Assembly (NCBI RefSeq): GCF_030646165.1
Contig: NZ_JAUTDO010000010.1
Span: 85,804-149,803, forward strand
Direction of reading: 5' to 3'
Length of the DNA: 64,000 bases
Source of the DNA: Conexibacter sp. CPCC 206217
GTDB taxonomy: Bacteria > Actinomycetota > Thermoleophilia > Solirubrobacterales > Solirubrobacteraceae
In this document: positions 50,186-59,183 of the stretch, piece by piece
Layout of the letters: each line of letters begins with the position of its first letter
Position numbering within the stretch: position 1 is the first letter of the stretch
Notes under the pieces: generated by a model
Database searches by the model: none
Seen by the model: only the letters and a program-made list of their open reading frames with translations
Told to the model about the DNA's origin: nothing
Position numbers and translations under genes: made by a program

Positions 50186-51025
50186 ATGGGAACAAACGAA
50201 CAAACAAGCACAGCCGGTCGGCCAGTGATGGCCGCCTCCCGGCGTCGGTCGATCGTCGACCTCCTGCATCGCGACGGCGAGGTGACCGTCGCAGCGCTCG
50301 AGGAGCAGTTCGGCGTCTCGTCGATGACGGCGCGCCGCGACCTGGCCGAGCTCGAACGGCAGGGGCTCGCCCGCCGCACGCACGGCGGCGCCGTGCTGCC
50401 GGGCGTCGCCGCGCACGAGGACTCCTTCCAGCACCGGCTCGGGATCGACACCGACGCCAAGCGCCGCCTCGGCGAGGCCGCCGCCGCGCTGGTCGCCCCG
50501 CACGAGACCGTCTACATCGACTCCTCCTCGACCTCCTGGCACGCCGCGCAGGCGATCGTCGCCGCGCGCCTGCCCGTCACGATCGTGACCAACTCCGTCC
50601 CGGTGATGGAGCTCGTCGGCGCCTCCGACCAGGCCAACGTCGAGCTGATCGGCGTCGGCGGCTCGATGCGCAGGCTGACCCGCTCGTTCGTCGGTCCGCA
50701 CGCCGTGCGCACCGTCCTGGAGCACTTCGCCGACAAGGTCTTCCTGTCCGTCAAGGGCCTCTCGCGCGACGGCACGCTGACCGACGCCGACCCGCTCGAG
50801 GCCGAGGTCAAGCGGGCGATGATCAGCCACGCCGAGGAGCCCGTGCTGCTGATCGACGGCAGCAAACTGCACACACGCGGCCTGGCCGCCATCACCAGCG
50901 TCGACCAGCTCGCGTGCGTGCTGGTCGCGGAGGCATCCAACGAAGACGTCGCGTCGCTGCGCGCGACCGGCATCGACGTGCGCCGGGTCCCGACGGACCG
51001 CGGCCGCCATGGGAGCGAGGTATGA
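50186..51025 (+). CDS. DeoR-family transcriptional regulator of the rhamnose operon
   Basis: The product is 279 aa from ATG 50186 (ATG 50228 is possible). The HTH is RRRSIVDLLHRDGEVTVAALEE plus SSMTARRDLAELERQGL; the DeoR sensor domain has YIDSSSTSW and DKVFLSVKGLSRDGTLTD. It first-positions the catabolic operon and overlaps the transporter ATPase gene by ATGA. It would repress until a rhamnose-derived sugar phosphate appears. Confidence 0.92.
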   Translation: MGTNEQTSTAGRPVMAASRRRSIVDLLHRDGEVTVAALEEQFGVSSMTARRDLAELERQGLARRTHGGAVLPGVAAHEDSFQHRLGIDTDAKRRLGEAAAALVAPHETVYIDSSSTSWHAAQAIVAARLPVTIVTNSVPVMELVGASDQANVELIGVGGSMRRLTRSFVGPHAVRTVLEHFADKVFLSVKGLSRDGTLTDADPLEAEVKRAMISHAEEPVLLIDGSKLHTRGLAAITSVDQLACVLVAEASNEDVASLRATGIDVRRVPTDRGRHGSEV

Positions 51026-52590
51026 GCAACACACCAACCACTGCCACGGGGTCGCCCGACGGCGCCACTCCGTCCGGCAACGGGTCCGCGCCGCCGCGGC
51101 TCGCGCTCGACGGCGCGAGCAAGTCGTTCGGCGCCGTCCACGCGCTGCGCGCCGCGACGCTCGAGCTGTACGGCGGCCACGTGCTCGCCCTGCTCGGCGA
51201 GAACGGCGCCGGCAAGTCGACGCTCGTCAAGACGCTCGCGGGCGTCTACCGGCCCGACAGCGGCAGCGTGATGGTCGACGGCGAGCCGGTCGACTTCCAC
51301 GGCCCGCTCGACGCTCGCGACAAGGGCATCGCGATCATCTACCAGGAGCCGACGCTGTTCCCCGACCTGTCGGTCTCCGAGAACGTCTTCATGGGGCGCC
51401 AGCCGCTGTCGGCCGGCAAGCGGATCGACAAGGGCGAGCTGCACGATCGCACCGCGGAGCTGTTCAGACAGCTCGGCGTCGCGATCGCGCCGGAGCGTCC
51501 CGTCCGCGGCCTCTCGATCGCCGACCAGCAGCTCGTCGAGATCGCCAAGGCGCTCTCGTTCGAAGCGCGCGTGCTGATCATGGACGAGCCGACCGCGGCG
51601 CTCTCGGGCACCGAGGTCGAGCGGCTCTTCCGCGTCACGCGCACGCTCAGAGAGCAGGGCGCGGCGATCATGTTCATCTCGCACCGCCTGGAGGAGGTCT
51701 TCGCGATCTGCGACCGCGTGACCGTGATGCGCGACGGCGCCGTCACCTTCACCGGCGAGCTGGAGGGCAAGACCAACGACGACCTGATCCGCATGATGGT
51801 CGGCCGCGACCTCGACTCGCTCTTCCCGAAGGTCGACTCGGTCATCGGCACGAGCGTGCTCAGAGTCGAGCGGCTCACGCGCGAGGGCGTCTTCTTCGAC
51901 GTCTCCTTCGAGGTCAAGGCGGGCGAGATCGTCGCCCTCTCGGGCCTCGTCGGCGCCGGCCGCTCCGAGGTCGCGCGCGCGATCTTCGGAATCGACAGAG
52001 CCGACGCCGGCCACGTCGAGATCAACGGCAGAAGGCTGCCGGGCCACAAGCCGACCGCCGCGATGCGCGCCGGGATCGGCTTCGTGCCCGAGGACCGGCG
52101 TCAGCAGGGGCTCGTGATGGACCTCTCGATCGCGCGCAACGCGACGATGACGCGGATGCACCAGCTGGCGCCGGGCGGGATCATCCGCGCCGCCAGAGAG
52201 CGCGCGCTCGCGAGCGAGTGGGCAACGCGCCTGCAGCTCAAGTACCACCGCCTCGACGACACCGTCGGGACGCTCTCGGGCGGCAACCAGCAGAAGGTCG
52301 TGCTGGCGAAGTGGCTCGCGACGCAGCCGAAGCTGCTGATCATCGACGAGCCGACGCGCGGCATCGACGTCGGCACCAAGTCCGAGGTCCACCGGCTCAT
52401 CTCCGAGCTGGCCTCCAGAGGCCTCGCGGTGCTGATGATCAGCTCCGAGCTGCCCGAGGTGCTCGGCATGGCCGACCGCGTGCTGGTGATGCACGAGGGG
52501 CGCCTGACCGGCGAGTTCAGCCGTGACGAGGCGAACGAGGAGCGCGTCATGCGCGCCGCTACCGGACAGAAGGAGGAGCTGGCGGCATGA
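51022..52590 (+). CDS. Sugar ABC transporter ATP-binding protein (two-domain, RhaT-type)
   Basis: The product is 522 aa with two ABC domains. Domain 1: GENGAGKSTLVKTL, LSIADQQLVEIAKAL, VLIMDEPTAAL. Domain 2 has a degenerate P-loop region GLVGAGRSEVARAIFG, signature LSGGNQQKVVLAKWL and LLIIDEPTRGIDVG. This layout is that of RbsA/MglA. It energises import of L-rhamnose together with the two permeases that follow. Confidence 0.93.
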   Translation: MSNTPTTATGSPDGATPSGNGSAPPRLALDGASKSFGAVHALRAATLELYGGHVLALLGENGAGKSTLVKTLAGVYRPDSGSVMVDGEPVDFHGPLDARDKGIAIIYQEPTLFPDLSVSENVFMGRQPLSAGKRIDKGELHDRTAELFRQLGVAIAPERPVRGLSIADQQLVEIAKALSFEARVLIMDEPTAALSGTEVERLFRVTRTLREQGAAIMFISHRLEEVFAICDRVTVMRDGAVTFTGELEGKTNDDLIRMMVGRDLDSLFPKVDSVIGTSVLRVERLTREGVFFDVSFEVKAGEIVALSGLVGAGRSEVARAIFGIDRADAGHVEINGRRLPGHKPTAAMRAGIGFVPEDRRQQGLVMDLSIARNATMTRMHQLAPGGIIRAARERALASEWATRLQLKYHRLDDTVGTLSGGNQQKVVLAKWLATQPKLLIIDEPTRGIDVGTKSEVHRLISELASRGLAVLMISSELPEVLGMADRVLVMHEGRLTGEFSRDEANEERVMRAATGQKEELAA

Positions 52591-53624
52591 GTACCGCTGA
52601 CGTCGCCATAGACAGAACCAGATCCGGGGAGCGCGCACGGCGCCTCTCCGAGATCGTCTTCCGCATGCGCGAGCTGGGCATCGTGCTCGCGCTGCTGCTG
52701 CTGATCGCCGTCACGGCGATCCTCGAGCCCCGCTTCATCGAGCTGGACTCGCTCAAGGACCTTGCCCGCAACGCGTCGATCATCGCGATCATCGCGGCGG
52801 GTCAGACGATGGTCATCCTGACCAGAAACATCGACCTGTCGGTCGGTTCCGTGCTCGGGCTCGCCGCCTTCTTCTGCGGCGACCTGCTCTCCAACCACGG
52901 CACGCCGATCATCCTCGCGATCGTCCTCTGCATCCTGCTCGGCGCCGTCTGCGGCGTCATCAACGGCGTGTTGACGACGTTCGGCAGAGTGCCCGCGCTC
53001 GTCGTGACGCTCGGAACGATGTACGTCTTCCGCGGGATCGCGTTCGTCTACACCGACGGCCGCCAGATCAACGCCGAGACGCTGCCGGACACGTTCCTCA
53101 AGCTCGGCTCCGGCACGCTGCTCGGCATCCCGACGATCTTCCTGATCGCGCTCGTGATCGTCGTGATCGTCGGCCTCTACCTGAGCAACTACCGCAGCGG
53201 CCGCGAGCTGTACGCGATCGGCTCCAACGACGCCGCCGCGAAGCTCGCCGGCATCCGCGTCGACCGCCGCGTCGTCGGCGCGTTCGTCGCCTGCGGCGCG
53301 CTCGCCGGACTCGGCGGCGCGCTCTACGCCGCCCGCTTCGGCACCGTCGACGCGACCGCCGGCACCGGCTACGAGCTGACCGTGATCTCGGCCGCCGTCG
53401 TCGGCGGCGTCGCGATCAACGGCGGCGTCGGAACCGTCTACGGCGCCGCGATCGGCGCGGTCCTGCTCGGCTGCATCACCTCGTCCCTGATCGTGCTGCG
53501 GATCGACTCGTTCTGGCAGCAGGCCGCCGTCGGCGCGCTGCTGATCGCCGCGATCGCCTTCGACCGGCTCGTCGGGCTCCGACTCGACGCCGCCCTGCGA
53601 CAGCGGAGTGCCCGCCGTGCCTGA
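52587..53624 (+). CDS. Sugar ABC transporter permease 1
   Basis: The product is 345 aa with eight or more helices. The RbsC-type pattern is present: AGQTMVILTRNIDLSVGSVLGL, GRVPALVVTLGTMYVFRG, YAIGSNDAAAKLAGIRV (coupling helix) and TGYELTVISAAVVGGVAINGG. It forms the membrane channel with the next permease. ATGA overlap with the ATPase gene. Confidence 0.93.
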   Translation: MSTADVAIDRTRSGERARRLSEIVFRMRELGIVLALLLLIAVTAILEPRFIELDSLKDLARNASIIAIIAAGQTMVILTRNIDLSVGSVLGLAAFFCGDLLSNHGTPIILAIVLCILLGAVCGVINGVLTTFGRVPALVVTLGTMYVFRGIAFVYTDGRQINAETLPDTFLKLGSGTLLGIPTIFLIALVIVVIVGLYLSNYRSGRELYAIGSNDAAAKLAGIRVDRRVVGAFVACGALAGLGGALYAARFGTVDATAGTGYELTVISAAVVGGVAINGGVGTVYGAAIGAVLLGCITSSLIVLRIDSFWQQAAVGALLIAAIAFDRLVGLRLDAALRQRSARRA

Positions 53625-54729
53625 GCTCGCCACCACCACCCCCGACGCCGGCAAGCCGCCGGCGGCGCCCGCCGGCAGCAAGGGCGGCGCGAAGATCGAT
53701 CCCAGATACCTCGTGCGCTGGGAGACGCTGATCGTCGGTCTGATCATCGTCGTCCTGTTCGTCGGCTCCGGCCTGTCGGACAAGTTCTTCTCGGCCGCGT
53801 CGTTCACCACGGGCTCGTTCGACATGATCGAGGTCGCGCTGATCGCGCTGCCGATGACGCTCGTGATCATCACGGGCGAGATCGACCTGTCGGTCGCCTC
53901 GATCCTGGGCCTCTCCAGCGCCCTGATGGGCGAGCTGTGGAACGCCGGCCTGCCGCTCGAGCTGATCATGCCGATCTGCATCGCGATGGGCGCGGTCTGC
54001 GGCGTCTTCAACGGCTTCCTCGTGACCCAGCTCGGACTGCCCTCGCTGGCAGTCACGATCGGAACGCTCGGCCTCTACCGCGGGCTCGCGCTCGTGATCC
54101 TCGGCGACGAGTCGGTCACGTCGTTCCCGTCGAGCTGGACCGAGAGAGCGTTCGGCACGATCGGCGGCGGCTGGTTCCCGAACGTGATGGTGATATTCAT
54201 CGTGCTCGCGGTGCTGTTCGCGATAGCGCTGCACGCGACGCCGTTCGGTCGCTCGATCTACGCGATCGGCGCCAACAAGGAGGCCGCGCGCTTCAGCGGC
54301 ATCCGCACGAAGCGCATCACGATGTCGCTGTACGTGCTGGCCGGCATGGTCGCCGCGCTCGCCGGCATCGTCATGACGCTGCGCAACTCGACCGCCGCCG
54401 CCAACGTCGGCGTCGGCCTCGAGCTGACCGTCGTCGCAGCCGTGCTGCTCGGCGGAGTCTCGATCTTCGGCGGCTCGGGCTCGCTCTTCGGGGTGATCCT
54501 CGCCGTCTTCCTCTTGGGTGCGATCCAGAAGGCGCTGTTGCTGGCCAACGGCGTCTCGTCCTACTGGATCCAGATCGTCACCGGAGTCCTGCTGGTGGGC
54601 TCGGTGCTCGGACCCAACCTCGTCGTGCGGGCACGGGAGGCCCGTGCGCGCACAACGCGCTCACGCGCGCCCGGGGCGGCGCGTGCAGCGACCACCACGA
54701 CCACGCCCCGCAAGGAGGAGGATCGATGA
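53617..54729 (+). CDS. Sugar ABC transporter permease 2
   Basis: The product is about 370 aa. It has MTLVIITGEIDLSVASILGL, GLPSLAVTIGTLGLYRGLAL, YAIGANKEAARFSGIRT and LELTVVAAVLLGGVSIFGGSG. The start is GTG 53617, with GGAG 8 nt upstream, inside the end of permease 1; GTG 53608 is an alternative. The C-terminal tail is Arg/Thr-rich. It pairs with permease 1. Confidence 0.92.
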   Translation: MPELATTTPDAGKPPAAPAGSKGGAKIDPRYLVRWETLIVGLIIVVLFVGSGLSDKFFSAASFTTGSFDMIEVALIALPMTLVIITGEIDLSVASILGLSSALMGELWNAGLPLELIMPICIAMGAVCGVFNGFLVTQLGLPSLAVTIGTLGLYRGLALVILGDESVTSFPSSWTERAFGTIGGGWFPNVMVIFIVLAVLFAIALHATPFGRSIYAIGANKEAARFSGIRTKRITMSLYVLAGMVAALAGIVMTLRNSTAAANVGVGLELTVVAAVLLGGVSIFGGSGSLFGVILAVFLLGAIQKALLLANGVSSYWIQIVTGVLLVGSVLGPNLVVRAREARARTTRSRAPGAARAATTTTTPRKEEDR

Positions 54730-55823
54730 GTTTGTTCCATCGGTCGCGCGCGCTGTGGGTCGCCGTTCTGGCGATCGTGCTCGCGATGGCTGTCGCCGCA
54801 TGCGGCGACACCAAGGACGACACCGAGACGTCGAGCAGCGGCGCGCCTGCTGCCACGACGGACAGCGGCGGTGCTGCTGCCAACGCCGGCGGCGACTACA
54901 GAAGAGGCCTGACGGCGATCGTCATGCCCAAGCAGCTCGGCAACCCGTACGAGGAGCTTGAGGACAGCGGTACGGTCGAGGCGTTCAGAGAGCTGGGCGG
55001 CAACGCGACGATCGAGGGCCCGACCGACGCCGGCGCGTCCTCGCAGGTCCCGCTGCTGCAGTCGGCGATCCAGAAGGAGCCCGACGCGATCATCCTGGCG
55101 GCGAACGACCCCAACGCGGTCGCCCCGGTGCTGAAGCAGGCGATGTCGAGAGACATCAGAGTCGTGACGCAGGACTCCGACGCGGCGCCCGACGCGCGTC
55201 AGGTGTTCATCAACCAGGCGACGACCGAGGGCATCGGCGAAGTGCTCGCCAGAATGTCGAAGGAAGTCGTCCCCGGCGGCAGAGGCGAGATAGCGGTCCT
55301 GTCCGCGACCGCCAACGCGACCAACCAGAACGCGTGGATCAGAGTCCTCAGAGAGAGACTCGCCACGCCGGAGTACTCGGGCCTCAGACTCGTCAAGGTC
55401 GCCTACGGCGACGACGACGACCAGAAGTCGTTCCAGGAGACGCAGGGCCTGCTGTCGGCCTACCCGAACCTGAGAGCGATCGTCGCTCCGACGACGGTCG
55501 GCATCGCCGCGGCCGCGCGCTACCTGTCGACCTCCCCGAAGCAGGGCAGAGTCGCGGTCACCGGTCTCGGCTTCCCGAGACAGATGAAGGCGTTCGTCAA
55601 GGACGGCACGAGCAGAGTGTTCGCGCTCTGGAACCCGAAGGACGTCGGCTACCTCGGCGGCTACGCCGCGGCGGCGCTCGCCTCCGGCATCATCACCGGT
55701 GCCGAGGGCGACACCTTCAGAGCCGGCCGTCTCGGCGAGAGAGAAGTGGGCGCCAACGGCGAGGTCGTCCTCGGCCCGCCGACGGAGTTCACCAGAGAGA
55801 ACATCGACGACTTCGACTTCTGA
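54726..55823 (+). CDS. rhaS: Rhamnose ABC transporter substrate-binding lipoprotein
   Basis: The product is 365 aa. The lipobox AVAAC gives Cys26, then a Ser/Thr/Gly linker. The periplasmic-binding-protein type 1 fold has IVMPKQLGNPYEELEDSG, PDAIILAANDPNAVAPVL, VVTQDSDAAPDARQVFIN and VFALWNPKDVGYLGGY, matching RhaS. By my count 18 of 21 arginines after the signal peptide use AGA, against 3 of 33 in the next gene. Binds L-rhamnose outside the membrane. Confidence 0.93.
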   Translation: MSLFHRSRALWVAVLAIVLAMAVAACGDTKDDTETSSSGAPAATTDSGGAAANAGGDYRRGLTAIVMPKQLGNPYEELEDSGTVEAFRELGGNATIEGPTDAGASSQVPLLQSAIQKEPDAIILAANDPNAVAPVLKQAMSRDIRVVTQDSDAAPDARQVFINQATTEGIGEVLARMSKEVVPGGRGEIAVLSATANATNQNAWIRVLRERLATPEYSGLRLVKVAYGDDDDQKSFQETQGLLSAYPNLRAIVAPTTVGIAAAARYLSTSPKQGRVAVTGLGFPRQMKAFVKDGTSRVFALWNPKDVGYLGGYAAAALASGIITGAEGDTFRAGRLGEREVGANGEVVLGPPTEFTRENIDDFDF

Positions 55824-57310
55824 TGTCGTCGACGACCGTCAACAGCAGCAGCAGCACCAACACGGTCGTCTCGAACGCCCGACCCGCGCAGCGTGCGCGG
55901 GTCGGGGTCTTCGGGATCGGCCTCGAGGCCTACTGGCCGCAGTTCGAGGGACTGAAGGAGCGTTGCGAGGGCTACCAGGCGCGCGTTGAGACCCGCGTTC
56001 GCGAACTCGGCGCCGAAGTCGTCAGCGCGGGCCTGGTCGACACCGCGCAGGGCGGCCGCGCCGCTGGCGACCTGTTCGCTGCCCAGCAGGTCGACCTCGT
56101 GCTCTGCCACGCCGTCACGTACGCGACCTCCAGCGTCGTGATCCCCGCCCTGCAGGAGGCCGGCGTCCCCGTCGTCCTGCTCGGCCTGCAGCCGACCAGA
56201 ACGCTCGACTACGAGCACACCGACACGGCCGAGTGGCTCGCCAACTGCGCCGCCTGCTGCGTCCCCGAGATCGCCGGCGCCTGCGTGCGCTCCGGCATCC
56301 AGTACGACACCGTCGCCGGCACGATCGACGACGACGAGCGCGCCTGGGCGAAGATCGCCGCATGGGTCCGCGCCGCCGGCGCCGCTCGTGCGCTGCGCCG
56401 CTCGCGCATCGGCTTCATGGGCCACGCCTACGCCGGCATGCTCGACATGTACACAGACTTCACGATGGTGCACGGCCAGCTCGGCGCGCACGTCGAAGTG
56501 CTCGAGATCGACGACCTCGGCGCCCGCGTGGCTGCCGTGACCGACGCGGAGCGCACCGCCAAGGAGACGGAGATCCGCGAGATGTTCGCGTTCGCGGACG
56601 CCTCGACGGACCCGATCGCCGCGCCGATCGAGCAGGAGCAGCTCGACTGGTCCGCGCGCGTCGCCGTCGGCCTCGACAAGCTCGCGGCCGACTTCGAACT
56701 CGACGCGCTGACGTACTACTACCGCGGCGTCGACGGCAACGAGTCCGAGCGGCTCGGCGCCGGCGTGATCGTCGGCAACTCGCTCCTCACGGCGCGCGGG
56801 ATCCCGACCGCCGGCGAGGCCGACATCAAGACGAACATCGCGCAGCTGCTGCTGGACCGGCTCGGCGCCGGCGGCTCCTACACCGAGTTCTACGGGCTCG
56901 ACTTCGACGAGGACTTCATCCTGATGGGCCACGACGGCCCCGGGCACCTCGCGATCGCACAGGACCAGCCGACGCTGCGCAACCTGCGGGTCTTCCACGG
57001 CAAGCGCGGTGCCGGCCTGTCGGTCGAGCAGAAGGTCCGCTTCGGCCCGATCACGATCGTCGGCTGCACGCAGACGGCGGACGGCAGACTGAAGCTGCTC
57101 GTCGGCGAGGGCGAGTCGGTCCCCGGCGCGACCTTCAAGATCGGCAACACCAACTCGCGGCTCGTCTTCGGCTCCAAGCCCGCGGACTTCTTCGAGCGCT
57201 GGTGCGAGGAAGGCCCGACGCACCATGTCGCGCTCGGCGTCGGCCACGTCGCCGCCGAGGTCAGAAACGTCGCGAAGCTGCTCGGACTGCAGTACGCCGA
57301 GGTGCGTTGA
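55823..57310 (+). CDS. L-fucose/L-arabinose isomerase-like protein
   Basis: The product is 495 aa. The N-terminal Rossmann-like half (GVFGIGLEAYWPQFEGLKER, LVLCHAVTYATSSVVIP) and the C-terminal half with DALTYYYRGVDGNE, TAGEADIKTNIAQLLLD and FYGLDFDEDFILMGHDGPGH match the FucI/AraA superfamily; the Glu/Asp metal residues in that last stretch are present. The operon also has a separate RhaI isomerase, so this one may serve another deoxy- or pentose sugar. One-base overlap with its upstream neighbour (TGATG). Confidence 0.85.
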   Translation: MSSTTVNSSSSTNTVVSNARPAQRARVGVFGIGLEAYWPQFEGLKERCEGYQARVETRVRELGAEVVSAGLVDTAQGGRAAGDLFAAQQVDLVLCHAVTYATSSVVIPALQEAGVPVVLLGLQPTRTLDYEHTDTAEWLANCAACCVPEIAGACVRSGIQYDTVAGTIDDDERAWAKIAAWVRAAGAARALRRSRIGFMGHAYAGMLDMYTDFTMVHGQLGAHVEVLEIDDLGARVAAVTDAERTAKETEIREMFAFADASTDPIAAPIEQEQLDWSARVAVGLDKLAADFELDALTYYYRGVDGNESERLGAGVIVGNSLLTARGIPTAGEADIKTNIAQLLLDRLGAGGSYTEFYGLDFDEDFILMGHDGPGHLAIAQDQPTLRNLRVFHGKRGAGLSVEQKVRFGPITIVGCTQTADGRLKLLVGEGESVPGATFKIGNTNSRLVFGSKPADFFERWCEEGPTHHVALGVGHVAAEVRNVAKLLGLQYAEVR

Positions 57311-57618
57311 TGCCACGCGTGTGCTTCACGTTCAACGTCGGCGTCGAGCATCTCGACGCGTACAAGGAGGCCCACCGCAACGTGTGGCCCGAGATGCGCG
57401 AGGCGCTCAGCGCCGCCGGCTGGAGCGACTACTCGCTGTTCCTGCGCGAGTCCGACGGCCTCGTCGTCGGCTACCTCGAGTCCGACGACTTCGAGGCCGC
57501 GCAGCAGCGCATGTCCGCCACGGACGTGAACGCCCGCTGGCAGCAGGAGATGTCAAAGCTGGCCGGGGGCCGGCCGGACGACTCGTTCGTCGTCCTCGAG
57601 GAGGTGTTTCACCTGTGA
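57310..57618 (+). CDS. rhaM: L-rhamnose mutarotase
   Basis: The product is 102 aa, the expected size. It reads YKEAHRNVWPEMREALSAAGW, then DYSLFLRESDGLVVGYLE, with the conserved His and Trp-Pro-Glu of RhaM/YiiL. Interconverts alpha and beta L-rhamnose before isomerisation. Its ATG overlaps the previous stop codon, and GTGA overlaps the kinase start. Confidence 0.94.
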   Translation: MPRVCFTFNVGVEHLDAYKEAHRNVWPEMREALSAAGWSDYSLFLRESDGLVVGYLESDDFEAAQQRMSATDVNARWQQEMSKLAGGRPDDSFVVLEEVFHL

Positions 57619-59183
57619 TCAGGCACCATCCCGCCTCCCCCCTGGCTCCGGGCGGACGGGCTTCGTCTCGTTACATAGCGGTCGACCTCGGAGCCGAGTC
57701 CGGGCGTGTGCAGCTCGGCACGCTCGCAGGCGGTCGGGTCAAGCTGGAGGAGATCCACCGTTTCGTCAACGGCCCGGTGCGCCTGCCCAACGGGCTGCAC
57801 TGGGACGTGCTGGGGATCTACCGCGAGATCCTCGTCGGGATCGCCGCGGCGGCGCGCCGCGCGGACGGCCCGATCGAGGGCATCGCGGTCGACGCGTGGG
57901 GCTGCGACTACGGCCTGCTGGACCGCGACGGCGACCTGCTCGGCAATCCCTTCCACTACCGCGACCATCGCACCGACGGCGTGATGGAGAAGGTGCTGGA
58001 GGAGATCCCCGCCGAGGAGATCTACGCCGCGACCGGCATCCAGTTCATGCCGTTCAACACGCTCTTCCAGCTCGCCGCGCACAACGGCACGGCGCAGCTC
58101 GACGCCGCCAGAGCGCTGGCGACGATCCCGGACCTGTTGTCGTACTGGCTGTCGGGCCGCCTCGCGGGCGAGCGCACGGCCGCCTCCACCACGCAGCTGC
58201 TCGACGTCCACACGGGCGACTGGGCGCGCGAGCTGGCGGTGCGGATCGGGATCCCGGCGCAGATCCTGCCGCCGCTGGTCGACGCCGGCACCGTGCTGGC
58301 GCCGCTGCGGCCCGAGATCGCCGCCGACGCGGGCCTCGACCCCGCGCCCGACGTGATCGCGATCGGCGCGCACGACACCGCCTCCGCGGTCGTCTCGGTA
58401 CCCGCGAAGGGCAGGGACTTCGCGTACCTCTCGTCCGGCACCTGGTCGCTGCTCGGGATGGAGCTCGACGCGCCCGTCACGAGTGAGGAGGCGCGCTCGT
58501 ACAACCTCACCAACGAGGGCGGCGTCGACGGCACGATCCGCCTGCTGCGCAACGTGATGGGCCTCTGGCTCGTGCAGGAGTGCCGCCGCCAGTGGGCGCG
58601 CGAGGGCGTCGACCACGACTACGACGCGCTGCACCGGATGGCGCAGGCGACCCCGCTCGGCGGGCCGCTGATGGATCCCGACGCGCCCGAGCTGCTGCAC
58701 CCCGGCGACATGCCGGCGCGGATCGCGGAGCTGTGCGAGCGCAGCGGGCAGCAGCGCCCGGCCGACGCCGGCGCGACGATCCGCACGGCGCTGGAGAGCC
58801 TCGCCTGCAAGTACCGCCTCGTGCTGGAGCGGATCGAGCGCGTCGCCGGCCGCCGCGCCGAGGTCGTCCACGTCGTCGGCGGCGGCTCGCGCAACGCGAC
58901 GCTCTGCCAGCTCGCCGCGGACATCCTCGACCGCCCGGTCCACGCCGGCCCGATCGAGGCGACGGCGCTCGGCAACGTGATGACGCAGGCGCTCGCGCAC
59001 GGCAAGGTCGACTCGCTGCAGGAGATCCGCGAGATCGTCGGCGCGTCCTTCTCCTCCGACGTCTACGAGCCGTCGTCCGACCGCGCCGCCTACGAGGAGC
59101 TGTACGCGCGCTTCCTCTCCGTGACCGGCCTGCAGCCCGTGGCCGTTGCCGACTTCGCACCAACCCAAGGAACCAATCCCTGA
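57615..59183 (+). CDS. rhaB: Rhamnulokinase
   Basis: The product is 522 aa from GTG 57615. FGGY-type kinase: YIAVDLGAESGR (phosphate 1), AVDAWGCDYGLLD, GAHDTASAVVSVP, LSSGTWSLLGME, and VHVVGGGSRNATLCQLAADIL. Matches RhaB. Phosphorylates L-rhamnulose to L-rhamnulose 1-phosphate with ATP. The N-terminal ~18 residues are extra. The stop overlaps the isomerase ATG (TGATG). Confidence 0.95.
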   Translation: MIRHHPASPLAPGGRASSRYIAVDLGAESGRVQLGTLAGGRVKLEEIHRFVNGPVRLPNGLHWDVLGIYREILVGIAAAARRADGPIEGIAVDAWGCDYGLLDRDGDLLGNPFHYRDHRTDGVMEKVLEEIPAEEIYAATGIQFMPFNTLFQLAAHNGTAQLDAARALATIPDLLSYWLSGRLAGERTAASTTQLLDVHTGDWARELAVRIGIPAQILPPLVDAGTVLAPLRPEIAADAGLDPAPDVIAIGAHDTASAVVSVPAKGRDFAYLSSGTWSLLGMELDAPVTSEEARSYNLTNEGGVDGTIRLLRNVMGLWLVQECRRQWAREGVDHDYDALHRMAQATPLGGPLMDPDAPELLHPGDMPARIAELCERSGQQRPADAGATIRTALESLACKYRLVLERIERVAGRRAEVVHVVGGGSRNATLCQLAADILDRPVHAGPIEATALGNVMTQALAHGKVDSLQEIREIVGASFSSDVYEPSSDRAAYEELYARFLSVTGLQPVAVADFAPTQGTNP

